From: Morella rubra
Lineage: Eukaryota > Streptophyta > Magnoliopsida > Fagales > Myricaceae
Assembly (NCBI GenBank): GCA_003952965.2
Contig: CM025850.1
Location: forward strand, 8,656,141-8,720,140
DNA: 64,000 nt
Direction of reading: 5' to 3'
Shown here one piece after another: positions 53,193-64,000 of this stretch. Positions within the stretch are counted from its first letter, which is position 1. The number at the start of each line of letters is the position of its first letter. The notes below the pieces were generated by a model. That model saw only the letters and a list, made by a program, of their open reading frames with translations. It had not been told where the DNA came from and searched no databases. The translations under genes were made by a program, and so were the position numbers.

Positions 53193-54665
53193 CTATCCAC
53201 TGCCTGAGCGAGGTTTACCAAAGAGGGGAAGAAACAAGGAGTCTGTTAGATATGAGCCGAAGTGGTTATCTTTCAATTGAGTCAAGGAACCAGCAACTCC
53301 AGTAGTAGTCTGAATAAGGGTGAGGTAAAGAGCAAATAATGCACCAAGAGTTGAGATGCCCACCACCCAGCTGCTGAAGTAATGGCGCACCAGTGCTGCT
53401 CTCCGTGTGGCCCAAAAAGAACCGCAGAAAGAATTGGCATCATCAACAACCGAGTACAAATATGACTCATCTATATCCCGATCGATTTCCTTGCAGATCT
53501 TGTTGACAATTTTAGCAACCTCTCTGTTGCTGCCCAAAGAATGTTGGAGGACTTCATTGTAATGGAGAAGTCCCACGTCCTTGGATGAGTTTATGAGTCC
53601 ATCAAAGAAAAATAAGTAAGTTGTGAAGTCTGGATTGCAGCTGCGATGACATTTTTCGAAGGCCACCATGTTACGAAACAGAGTACACTTGTAATCATCG
53701 ATGTAAAGGGGAGGGATCTTCAGCACCTTTTCCTCGTATGTTATATCCAGTAGCTTGGAATATTTTGCTTTCTGAACTTTGATACCCGCTTCTTTTAGCT
53801 CTGTAATTGAGCGAATCATTATGGGTTGTTTCCTTCGTGCTGCTTCCACAGGGAGAATGCTAGAACGGAAGAGATCAAGAACGTGCCTTGCTTCGGAGTC
53901 TCCTTCAGTCGGAGGTGTGCCCGGATCTCTTTGCAGTAGAGGATTGAAGAAGTGAAGGGCCAGGTTTTGGAAAGATGGCTGTGGTTCAGCAGGAGCACTG
54001 CTGCTTGTCATTTGGAATAGTTTATTCAAAACAAAGAGTGGGAGTTGGTTTTCAAGCATGATCAGATCGCGACGGAATGTTGGCAACATCCACCGTTTGA
54101 TGAAAGGTATTGGGTGTCCGTGTCCTAATCTATGCTGCCATACCTCTCTGAAGAGCTCAACAGTGAAGCAGCCATCGATAAGCATCATCTTCACAAATTC
54201 TTCACTTCCAAGTTTGATTTCTCCCGAGTAACATATCCGAGCTTCCTCCTCCAGTTTTCCCATGGCATCCTTCACAACTTCAAATCTGACTCCATTTTCT
54301 CGGTTTGGGTCAAAAAGACGGCCAACAAATTTCCGTTTGAGCTCTTCCATGTCTTGTAGCGGCTCTACTCCATGATGGTAGGGACCGATTGAGATAACAT
54401 TGGGTTCGTAAGCTTTTCTTTCCACCCCGCGCATGACAGCTGGGACCTTGTAAATGCAAACAGAGCTGCTCTCTTCTTGAAGATCGGCTTCAAAAACCTC
54501 TTTCTTCAGCAAATTTGAGCAGCTCCTTTCATGAAGAGCACGGCCTGGCCTTGGATCATGGAGGGCCGATTTTCTTTTGCTTATTTCCCGCAAGAACAGC
54601 CTGGTAAGTTTACTGCTCCCCATCAGCAAATGAGAGAAGAATGGGCAGATAGAGGCGCTGCTCAT
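53193..54665 (-). CDS. DUF247 (UPF0481) family protein 2
   Basis: Intronless gene of 490 residues starting MSSASICPFFSHLLMGSSKL at the ATG at 54665. It is closely similar along its whole length to the gene at 48633-50096, with the same DUF247 signatures (VCIYKVPAVMRGVERKA, SIGPYHHG, MLIDGCFTVELFREVW, IMLENQLPLFVLNKLF, LKIPPLYIDD, FRNMVAFEKCHRSC) and a C-terminal membrane segment (ISTLGALFALYLTLIQTT). Differences are mostly substitutions plus a few short indels in the N-terminal 60 residues and around residue 180 (QHRLGHGHPIPF). Both copies are fully open, which suggests both are maintained. The molecular function of the family is unknown. Confidence 0.93.
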   Translation of the reverse strand: MSSASICPFFSHLLMGSSKLTRLFLREISKRKSALHDPRPGRALHERSCSNLLKKEVFEADLQEESSSVCIYKVPAVMRGVERKAYEPNVISIGPYHHGVEPLQDMEELKRKFVGRLFDPNRENGVRFEVVKDAMGKLEEEARICYSGEIKLGSEEFVKMMLIDGCFTVELFREVWQHRLGHGHPIPFIKRWMLPTFRRDLIMLENQLPLFVLNKLFQMTSSSAPAEPQPSFQNLALHFFNPLLQRDPGTPPTEGDSEARHVLDLFRSSILPVEAARRKQPIMIRSITELKEAGIKVQKAKYSKLLDITYEEKVLKIPPLYIDDYKCTLFRNMVAFEKCHRSCNPDFTTYLFFFDGLINSSKDVGLLHYNEVLQHSLGSNREVAKIVNKICKEIDRDIDESYLYSVVDDANSFCGSFWATRRAALVRHYFSSWVVGISTLGALFALYLTLIQTTTGVAGSLTQLKDNHFGSYLTDSLFLPLFGKPRSGSG

Positions 54666-55002
54666 ACTTTGGACAGGTCTTCGAAGTCGCCGCTGGCATA
54701 GTTCGAGCAGGGAGTCAAGTCCACTAGGGCATGTTCGTTTCCCTGATAATTGAAGAATTCAATCCAACATTTATGTATGGTAAACCTAACATGTTTAAAA
54801 TCGATGCAAGAAATATGTTTCCAATTTTGCCCCGGAGAGAATGACGATGAAATACCAACGTATCCTCAGGTAATACCTTAAGGGCAGAAAGCTCGAAGGA
54901 TAAAATGAGTTTGTGTAAAACATGTGGCCTCCACGCGTTCAATGAATTAAATTTGAAAAGATCACGAATGGATGGAATTACCCCGATGATTATGAATGCG
55001 TT

Positions 55003-55132
55003 GAGGTTAGTTGAGGGTGATTTAGTTAAGGGCAATATAGTTATTTTCTCTGACCATTTAATACGCTAAGGTTAATTGAGGGTGATTTAGTTGAGGCAAT
55101 ATAATCATTTTCTCTGACCATTTAATACACTG
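55003..55132. repeat. Tandem repeat, 65 bp x 2
   Basis: The unit containing GAGGGTGATTTAGTT and TTTCTCTGACCATTTAATAC occurs twice in direct orientation with a 65-bp period and a few substitutions. Confidence 0.85.
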
Positions 55133-55290
55133 CCGCAACATTTTTTCCCCTGCACCAACTATACCTACAGCTTGTTAGGTATCAATCACCTTTTGTTTTG
55201 CGTTCTTTTTCTCTTCTTTTTTTTTTATTTATTTTTTTTAACCGCATTAGTCCTTTGTCTTTTTCCACTTTTTTTTTTTTACCGTATTAG

Positions 55291-55293
<3 letters not shown>

Positions 55294-55325
<32 letters not shown>
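55294..55325. repeat. Poly-T tract
   Basis: Uninterrupted run of about 32 T. Could be the reversed tail of an old retroposon, but no body was recognised next to it. Confidence 0.9.
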
Positions 55326-55329
<4 letters not shown>

Positions 55330-55844
55330 CGAAATTATAATAATATTATAAAAAATATTATTTTATATTTTATCTTCTTCATTTATCTCAATAAAAATAA
55401 TTTATAAATAATAATCTTAAAAATTATTATTAATTTTTTTACACGTTAACAATTTCTACACGAATACTAATACAACTTTAACACCACTTAAAATTTTTTA
55501 AAACAGCTCAAATCTTAAAAATCTCATTAAAACGAGGATGCGAGTTGGAGTTTCTTTTATAGTTTAATAAGGGGCGTAGGAATTTTCTTTCTGCATCTCC
55601 TAACGCATCTTCGGATATAGATAAGACAGTGATCAGTCAATTCGCGCGTTTCTGATCTAATACGATTGAATGCGAGTTGTTCTCCAATTGATTAGTCTTT
55701 CCCTGCAAGTGAAAAGAGGAAAAAGTTGCATCACTTTCTTCTATATATATGGTTCCTGGATTCATGCACCTGGACGAAAAATTATTTGTTTAATGTTCAG
55801 TTTTGTTTTTATTCTTTCAACTTGGCAATAAGGTGAAGACAAGG

Positions 55845-57456
55845 GGGAATGGATTCAGTCCAAAGATAGTTTGTGCGAAGGAGTGCAAAGGCACAGTGCA
55901 ATTTTAAAAAGAACATCCAACGGTCAGGATTTAACCATAGACGTGTGAGACAAAATTGCGGCTGGCTCAACCAAACTCAGTCACGTGTCTCTAGTTTACA
56001 CTTTGAAAACTCAGCCAGCGTCTCAACTTCTCTCTCTCTCCTTCTCTTTCTCCCTCGTTTTCTTCTCTCTTCAGCAGTTATCCTGTAAGTCTTAAAATTT
56101 CAGGTTTCAACCAGAGCATCCTTACAATAATTTTTCCTTCAATACTCCAATTTCAGTCTCTCTCTCTCTCTCTATTTTTTTTCATTTTTATTCTAATTAC
56201 TCTTTGATGGTGCCAATACTGAATCACACTCAGCCCAAACCAATTTGGGCCGAAAAATATAATTACTTCCTCAAAAGCCCAACAGCTACAATCCGACCCA
56301 GCATGTCTTCTAAAAGATAAAATCACTATGTATGCCATAAACAGTTAACGGCCCACGATAAGCCCACACCGCTCCCATTATACCCGTAGCAGTTACGAAT
56401 AACCGTGGGAAAATGGCAGAAAGGCCATCACGAAGCACGACCTAACATGAACAAAAACTGTCTACTAAAGCCTGGTTAGAGGAAGAGAAAGAAACGTGGG
56501 CAAGAGCGCTATAAAAAGGATAAGCTAACGATGAAAATGGTAAGTGATTTCTCATGTGAAAAAATAGCAAAAACTCAGACAAGAAGATAAAGACTAAGTT
56601 AAGCTTCGGAGGTTCCACATCTTGGGACCCGGGGTCTTTTATTGTTTTACAGGAAAGGATACGGGAAGATCAAGCTGCATTTACTCTAACGTATTAGCCA
56701 TAAATCAACTGATTTATCACTCTTAAATTTGTATTATTTCTGGACTCTCTACGTTCAAGTTTTTAAATCTGTATTCCCAGAAGAGTCTTCTTCGAATTAT
56801 GAAGTTGGGGTTAAAAGATCTGGTTCTCATAGTGACAATAAGAATAAAAGAGAAGAGAGGAAAATGAGGGAGGAAGAGAAGCTGGGACAAGAGAGAGACA
56901 GAGTGTGGAGAAGTTTCTTGTGCTTTAAAGTGATACCGAATTGAACAGTTTAACGACAAACAGACAAACTATCAAACAAAGCAAGAACGAGAAGCTAGAA
57001 ACCCATTCAATTTCAGGTTTTGATCCTTAGAGATCTTGAGCGGGTTTGTCTTTATATTTCCTATAAAATATTCGATTCTTCGAGAAAATGAGAGGTATTA
57101 TTTTCTCTTGTTTCCTCTCTCCCTAGAAATCTCAAAAGCTTTTGTAATTGAAGTCTCGATTTCTTTCAAAGTGCCGTTCAAAGGGAAGGCAATAAGCTAA
57201 AGAGAAAAACTAAGTGGAGAAGAAAGAAAAATGTCGTTCTTTCTCGTTGGGAAGACGAGAGAGAGAGAGGAGAAAGGTTGAGAAAAGTCGGGAAAGAAAT
57301 TGGCTTAGTTAAGCCAAGTCAAGCCAAGCCCCAATTTTGTGTCAAGTGTTTCATTAAATGACCTGGTCAAATATTAACCGTTGGATGTTCTTTCTAAAAT
57401 CTGCACCGTGACTTTGCACTCTTCGCACAAACTAACTTCGGACTAAATCCATTCCC
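55845..57456. mobile_element. Non-autonomous MULE with long TIRs
   Basis: Starts GGGAATGGATTCAGTCC and ends GGACTAAATCCATTCCC. The inverted repeats continue inwards for about 200 bp (for example AGAACATCCAACGG on the left against CCGTTGGATGTTCT on the right). A perfect 10-bp duplication GAAGACAAGG flanks it (55835-55844 and 57457-57466), in the range for MULEs. The interior has no transposase; it is rich in CT and GA tracts and may contain captured host 5' UTR or promoter sequence, of which I recognise nothing. It splits a sequence block that is continuous upstream of DUF247 gene 1, so it arrived after the gene duplication. Confidence 0.85.
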
Positions 57457-57680
57457 GAAGACAAGGTCCCTATAATCTAATGATCTTTTCTTCTTTTCTA
57501 TATGGAACGTGAAATACATTGCTCCCATTGACTGAAGCCAACGCCTGCAATTTTGTCTTGCGTGCTAACTTGGCACTGTTGACTCGAACTAAGAAGACGT
57601 GTCTACAAGCTGGAAATTCTCTCTGGATATCACGATGATATTAATAAATTCGGGAGAGAATCCAGAGGGGAGAACAAGAG
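57457..57680. repeat. Right part of the duplicated upstream block of DUF247 gene 2
   Basis: Continues the homology to 50420-50600 after the MULE: CTATATGGAACGTGAAA, GCAATTTTGTCTTGCG, GTTGACTCGAAC, AGCTGGAAATTCTCTC and TTAATAAATTCGGGAGAG. The site where the SINE lies in the other copy is unoccupied here. Confidence 0.7.
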
Positions 57681-57862
57681 AAAGTAAATAAAAAAAAGGA
57701 TAGTGTAGTACTCGTGCCAATGGAGTACACGCAAAATAATGATTTGGGCTTAAGCCAATTCCGATTCTGGTATCCACGATGTGACCATCCAGAATCCTAA
57801 AGTAATGGAACCAAAATTTTCATGATCGAAAATTAGAAATTATGAGAGAAATGGGATATTAA

Positions 57863-58037
57863 GTGACGTTTAAGTGTTAAAATTTTGGTCGGTTTTATAA
57901 AATAAATTATAAATAATTTTTATTAATTTTTTTTAATATTATTTATATTTTCTCTTTATTCACCTTTTCACTAATAATATAAATATTTTTATTTTTTCAT
58001 CAATTTTATACTTAAAATTTTAATACTCAAACACCAC
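57863..58037. mobile_element. Probable AT-rich MITE
   Basis: The left end GTGACGTTTAAGTGTTAAAATTTT pairs in part with the right end, whose reverse complement reads GTGGTGTTTGAGTATTAAAAT. The interior is AT-rich and non-coding. It looks related to 12498-12685 and 51632-51838. Confidence 0.5.
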
Positions 58038-58750
58038 AAAATCTCAAAAGGGATTATTCATCTTGGCCACATAAATAACCTATTTATTTATTTTAATCAG
58101 ACCTCAAAATGAGGTTGAGCCATTTAAAGAAAAAAAAAACAGTAGGAACCGGAATTTTCTGCAGATTCTAACAGAATTTTCGAGATTTTGAAAATGGAAA
58201 AAATCTATTCTAGTTCCAGTAACCGTATAGACCGAATATGGAGCCTGTGACCGGAAATTTTTTCCCACACTAAAATGTGGAGTGGTTTCGAGTATTCAAA
58301 ATTTATTTGTTGCTCTATCAGTCGGATTAATGTATTTTTCAACTAACGCAAAATCCGTCGGAATATACAAAAGTTGAATGCATTAGTTGTATTCTCTCGA
58401 GTTCGCAATCGCAGCGACTCAACAGCCTTCGATATTACTCCAAGATGGAAGCATCTAAGATGTCTTCCTGTCGTGAGCACCATGTCGTGTACCTATGCTG
58501 TTCTATAAAATGGTATTAAATTATTATATTACACGTTGTGCTAAGTTTCCCAATATCACAAGGCTTTTCCTTCTTTTTCTTATATACGTGCCACAGGCCG
58601 TATCCTTTACGGGTAGCGCACGTTATATCACTGTGCGCTTCCGTATCCATGAACGGACGATCCGTAGTAGCCAAGAGGTCCAAACCCGCTTCATCACCTC
58701 CTTTCTATTCCAATGCCTCTCAAACCCATATCCAAGCCCTGATTTGCACC
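58038..58750. other. Upstream region of the GT47 gene
   Basis: AT-rich at first, then more balanced from about 58330. The coding frame of the next gene is open back to 58538 with an earlier in-frame ATG near 58651, so the leader may be partly coding if that start is used. No separate gene is seen. Confidence 0.5.
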
Positions 58751-61480
58751 ATGGCGCGGAAATACTCGCTGCTCAAGCAGATGCTGGCCACCATCCTCCT
58801 CGTCATCGTCGTATACGCCTTGCTCAACACTTTCCTCAGCCCCGCCAACTCATCCTCCTCCGCCCAGCTTGAGACTACTCTTCCCTTCAGCCACGGGCAT
58901 TCCGCGGCCACCATCAGTGAATTCACTCGGGAAGGCGAGTTCTCCCGAGACGATCTGGAGAAATTTCCCGCTAAATCAGCTCCGCGTGCGAAAATCTACC
59001 TATACGATCTCCCCAAGAGGTTTACGAATGACGTCATCGAGCACCATTCCCTTGCCCGTGGCGGTAGACCCGCTGATGGCGTGTCGCCGCTCAAGTACCC
59101 GGGCCACCAGCACATGGCGGAGTGGTACTTGTACGTGGATCTGATGCGGCCTGATTCAGAAAGGGTCGGGTCGCCCGTCGTCAGGGTTTTGGATCCGGAC
59201 GAAGCGGACCTGTTCTACGTCCCGTTCTTCTCGTCCTTGAGCCTGATCGTGAACCCCGTCCGGGCATCCGGGTCGAGTCAGGAGAAGGCTCGGCCACTCT
59301 ATAGCGATGAGGAGACGCAGGAGGCCTTGGTGGAGTGGCTGGAGAAGCAGGAGTACTGGAGGAGGAACAATGGGCGGGACCACGTGATCATAGCTCAGGA
59401 CCCAAATGCTTTGTTCAAAGTGCTAGATTGGATTAAAAATAGCATTTTGTTGGTTTCGGATTTTGGGCGCTTGAGGTCGGAACAGGCATCTCTGGTCAAG
59501 GACGTGATCTTACCGTATTCGCACCGGATCAATACTTATACCGGCGATGTTGGCATCGAGCATCGGAACACGCTGTTGTTTTTCATGGGCGCTCGTTTTC
59601 GCAAACAGGTAATCCATTGATTAGTTCGTTCTTTTTGGCGTGTATGTTATGGTTGGTATTAATTATGGGGTAGATAACAGCTTTCTGAGGCAAGAAAACC
59701 AGGTGAAGGAGATCTTCTTCTTGCATAAAGTCTCAGAAGTTGCATACCAGGACAGAGAGAATTCGAACATGGTTCACCCGTCTCTAAGTGGTTTGGCCAA
59801 TAAAGAGGACACTAGGTGTTCTCAATTGATGTTGAGGAGGGTTATATTTATTTGTGATCAAACTTAAACTACATTACACTAGCATGGTAGGAATTATCTG
59901 AGAATGGACATAATGTTAGGTAGTGCCTTGATTGATCGTAGGTGATATGCAGTCCTAATTCATTCCAGGTTGCTCAAAATGCCTGGAAATTGGCTATTAA
60001 CCTGATTGACGGTCTCCTAGGTGATGATGGGCATCTTATTTTTGCCAACAGATTCTTTTCCTATTTGTTTGGCATGCGCCATGGGTTCTGCAGCAGCACT
60101 TGTGATCACTTATAGTGAATCTGCATAACTGACTTTATTCAATAACGGTCTACAGTTAATAGTACACATTATACTCTGATAGAGATTCATGGATATGCTT
60201 TGATAGAGATATATACAAACCCAATTGGTTGCTAGAAAAGTATTTTCATGAGTTTGATTTATTGCTAACACCACTATCTTTCTGATCTTATATTTCTTAT
60301 CGGTGTCTCTTTTGTGTTTATAGGGAGGAAAAATTCGTGATTTACTTTTCCAGCTGCTTGAGAACGAAGAGGATGTCATAATAAGACATGGAACACAGTC
60401 TAGAGTAAATCGACGTGCTGCTTCTCAAGGGATGCATACGTCTAAGTTCTGTTTGAATCCTGCTGGTGATACTCCATCAGCCTGCCGACTCTTTGATTCG
60501 ATAGTTAGCTTGTGCATCCCGGTGATTATTAGTGATGGTATTGAATTGCCTTTTGAAGATGTTATAGATTACACAAAGATTGCAATATTTGTAGATACTA
60601 CATCTGCTCTTAAACCAGGATTCTTAGTTTCAAGGCTGAGAGCGGTAACCTCTGAGGGTATTCTGGAATATCAGAGAAAGCTGAAAGAGGTTAGTATTAC
60701 TTGCATATTTTCTGTCTTTTGAATAATTTCCCTATTTTTTTTATTCATTCTCAACTGACATCCTTTGCATAGTGGTTTCAACTTGAGCTTCGCATTGTAC
60801 TTGTAAACATGTTTTATGTCCTTAAAATGGTTATATCATGTCATCCATAATGTTATTAGACAAGATATTCAAGAAACTAGCTCAAAAGGGCAAGGATAGG
60901 TGAATGAAAGTTACTGTACATTGTGAGGGTACTCAGTATGGTGGGTTTGGATAGACTAGAATGGTAGAGGTGTGTGAGGAATATAGTAAGATTTTCCAAG
61001 ATTCTGGTCATGGGTCTTAGAGTGGTCACTAACCTGTGTTGTCAGTTGTAACATGTGTAATTGTTTTTTAATCGGTTTACTGAGATTACAATCGGAAATT
61101 GATTTTACGGCTAAATGCACTTTTGGATCTTGAGATTTTGTATTTTGTTCTTTCAAATGGCATTGATTTTTTTTTTTTTGGTTCATTCCTTGATGTCTTC
61201 TCTTGTGTTAAACTATATGTAGTTTGCCTCCATTTCCCCAGTGCATAATGGTAAACTTAAAATTGTGATTCAGGTAAAGCACTACTTTCAATATGAAGAA
61301 CCAAATGGAACAGTGAACGAGATTTGGCGCCAAGTCTCCCAGAAGCTACCCTTAGTCAGATTGATGATAAATCGAGAAAAACGGCTTGTTAAGAGGGAAT
61401 TAACTGAACCAGACTGTTCTTGCCTTTGCACAAACCAGTCTGGGGTAGTCACTACCTTAAGAAGCCGCGTTGGTTCATGA
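58751..61480 (+). CDS. Exostosin-family (GT47) glycosyltransferase, three exons
   Basis: Probable Golgi type II membrane glycosyltransferase of the plant GT47 family, whose members build cell-wall polysaccharides; the acceptor and donor cannot be deduced. Exons: 58751-59608, 60324-60689, 61274-61480; GT-AG junctions, all phase 0, 476 residues. From the chosen ATG (ACCATGG context) a single signal anchor follows at residues 8-28 ([19 protein letters not shown]). The exostosin domain covers about 75-420: [51 protein letters not shown], then [20 protein letters not shown] and [15 protein letters not shown], typical of the family's C-terminal part. The tail [20 protein letters not shown] and [10 protein letters not shown] match plant homologues such as Arabidopsis At1g67410/At5g16890-type proteins. 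An upstream in-frame ATG would add about 34 residues. It looks intact. Confidence 0.9.
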
Positions 61481-62773
61481 TATTGGGACATTTTACTAGA
61501 AAGCTAGCGAAGTTGTGCTCAGATACCAGCACGGAGGATCGTACCGTTTCCAGGAAAGATTGAGGAATAGTCACTGCACAAATTTAGCTCCTGTCCAAAC
61601 AGCTGAGTGTACCCATATTCCTTTCCCACTTTTTTTTGGGTCCTAGGGGTTTGTCTTAAATTTTTGCGGCACAAGCTTTGTTTTGTAGATACGTTTTCTT
61701 CGTTATTGAAGAGTTCAGAATCAGCGGGTAGTAAATTATACAAATACTTGAAATTGTAATTCATTTGTACATTGGAGAAAATAAAAAGTTATTTTCAGTT
61801 TTCGATTCTTTATGCCACCGCCATTAATAGGTGTTGTGTCCATCTTTAAGCGGTCTAATAGCTCTTTACCTTTTGAAGTTTTTCTTATTCATCTCTTATC
61901 CTTACGTTTTACGTTTCTCATTGTGGTGGACAAAGTGAACCTAGTTCGGATCTCCTTTAAGGTTCGCTCAGTCAAATGTTGAATTCAATTACTGTGTTTT
62001 CGACATGTTAATAGATCTCTAAAACAGAGAACACTTACGCGGTTTTTTTTTTATAAGTACATTTATTTACGTGGTTTTACCAATGTACAGTTAATAACTT
62101 TTCTTATCCTTACCCCTTTTTTTTTTTTTTTTTTAACCCGAGGGATTGGTCAATTCTTGAGTCAATCTCTGACAATATTAGATTGATCTGACCTGTGTGA
62201 CTTGAAAAGTTACACCGGTTCAAGATTTACTGACCTGTTAGTACTTGAAAAGTTGCGGCCTGTTAGATAAATCCACTCCGGTGAGCTTGCGGATTAAATT
62301 GTTTCTTATTACCATTTTTAATTGGTTTTCGTAGTAGTTCAAACAATACTATTTTTGTTTGACATATGTGCTATTTTCACGAGATAGTGGCTAGGCATGA
62401 CTTGACCTCTCTGGTCCATATGGTTTCAAAGCATCTCGACTGATTGCTTATAAAATCACGAGCTAAAAGCCTTGTGTCCCAACTAGTGTTTGGCTAGTAA
62501 CATCCTGTCCTCCGATTCAATTCGATCTAGGGCCATAAAGACAAACAAAACATTAAGTCCACAGTGATAAGCCTCCACTGATCAACTCTTCTAGCTTTAG
62601 GTCCAGGTCTTCCAAGATTATGGGGCACAAGTTCTCCACATCACGTACTGAATATATCAGCCAAAAAATGTATTCCAAAATCTTGTACAAATGAAAAACG
62701 GGAGATAAAAATGAAAAGAACGGCACCACCGCGGGGGGAGGTTCTGAAGTTTACCATGCATGCTTTTAGAACT
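61481..62773. other. Intergenic between convergent GT47 and HINT genes
   Basis: Begins with the GT47 3' UTR. The rest is AT-rich with poly-T runs (62042-62052 and 62118-62134) and no recognisable gene. The final part should contain the 3' UTR of the HINT gene on the minus strand. Confidence 0.5.

Positions 62774-64000
<1,227 letters not shown>

Larger units (their letters stand above)
54666..55834. other. Upstream region of DUF247 gene 2
   Basis: Contains the presumed promoter, a 65-bp tandem repeat (55003-55132), a long poly-T tract (55294-55325) and, from about 55600, the left part of the duplicated upstream block shared with gene 1. No further gene is seen. Confidence 0.5.

Overview
This window looks like nuclear DNA of a flowering plant, most likely a eudicot and probably woody. 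The base composition is AT-rich. Genes are well separated and carry GT-AG introns with plant-type exon sequences. The recognisable proteins are plant families: a B-sister MADS-box factor, a CDKD-type kinase, two DUF247 proteins, a plant GT47 exostosin-like enzyme and a peroxisomal dienoyl-CoA reductase. I could not determine the species.

Layout. 1-12 kb: gene-poor, AT-rich, with a 1.57-kb MULE-like element (6038-7608), a small relative (7742-8112) and two MITEs just before the first gene. 13.0-15.2 kb: intact five-exon peroxisomal 2,4-dienoyl-CoA reductase (+). 16.9-23.8 kb: a roughly 3.36-kb tandem duplication carrying an intact multi-pass membrane protein gene (-) and a broken second copy, with odd 'braided' junction sequence between copies. 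24-30.5 kb: intergenic, with a decayed Copia-like remnant. 30.7-33.3 kb: B-sister MADS-box gene (+). 34.3-39.0 kb: CDKD kinase gene (+), complete exon by exon but with a one-base deletion. 42.0-44.7 kb: a small gene resembling plant mitochondrial ATP synthase subunit f (-) and a truncated paralogue, with nested MITEs between them. 45.3-48.3 kb: a solo LTR with a 5-bp target duplication. 48.6-57.7 kb: two intact DUF247 genes (-) in a segmental duplication whose upstream blocks were later hit by a SINE, a long foldback element inside the SINE tail, and a 1.6-kb MULE. 58.7-61.5 kb: GT47 exostosin-family gene (+). 62.8-63.7 kb: 3' part of a HINT/HIT nucleotide-binding protein gene (-) running off the right edge.

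The genes do not form a pathway; this is ordinary plant gene neighbourhood structure shaped by tandem duplication and short DNA transposons. The most notable points are: (1) the nested SINE/foldback/MULE history around the DUF247 pair, which can be ordered in time from the sequence alone; (2) the tandem duplication with braided junctions, which may be an assembly artefact; and (3) single-base deletions in three otherwise well-preserved coding sequences (CDKD, HINT and the second membrane-protein copy), which raise the question of base-level accuracy versus real gene decay. I did not find a clearly new biological system.
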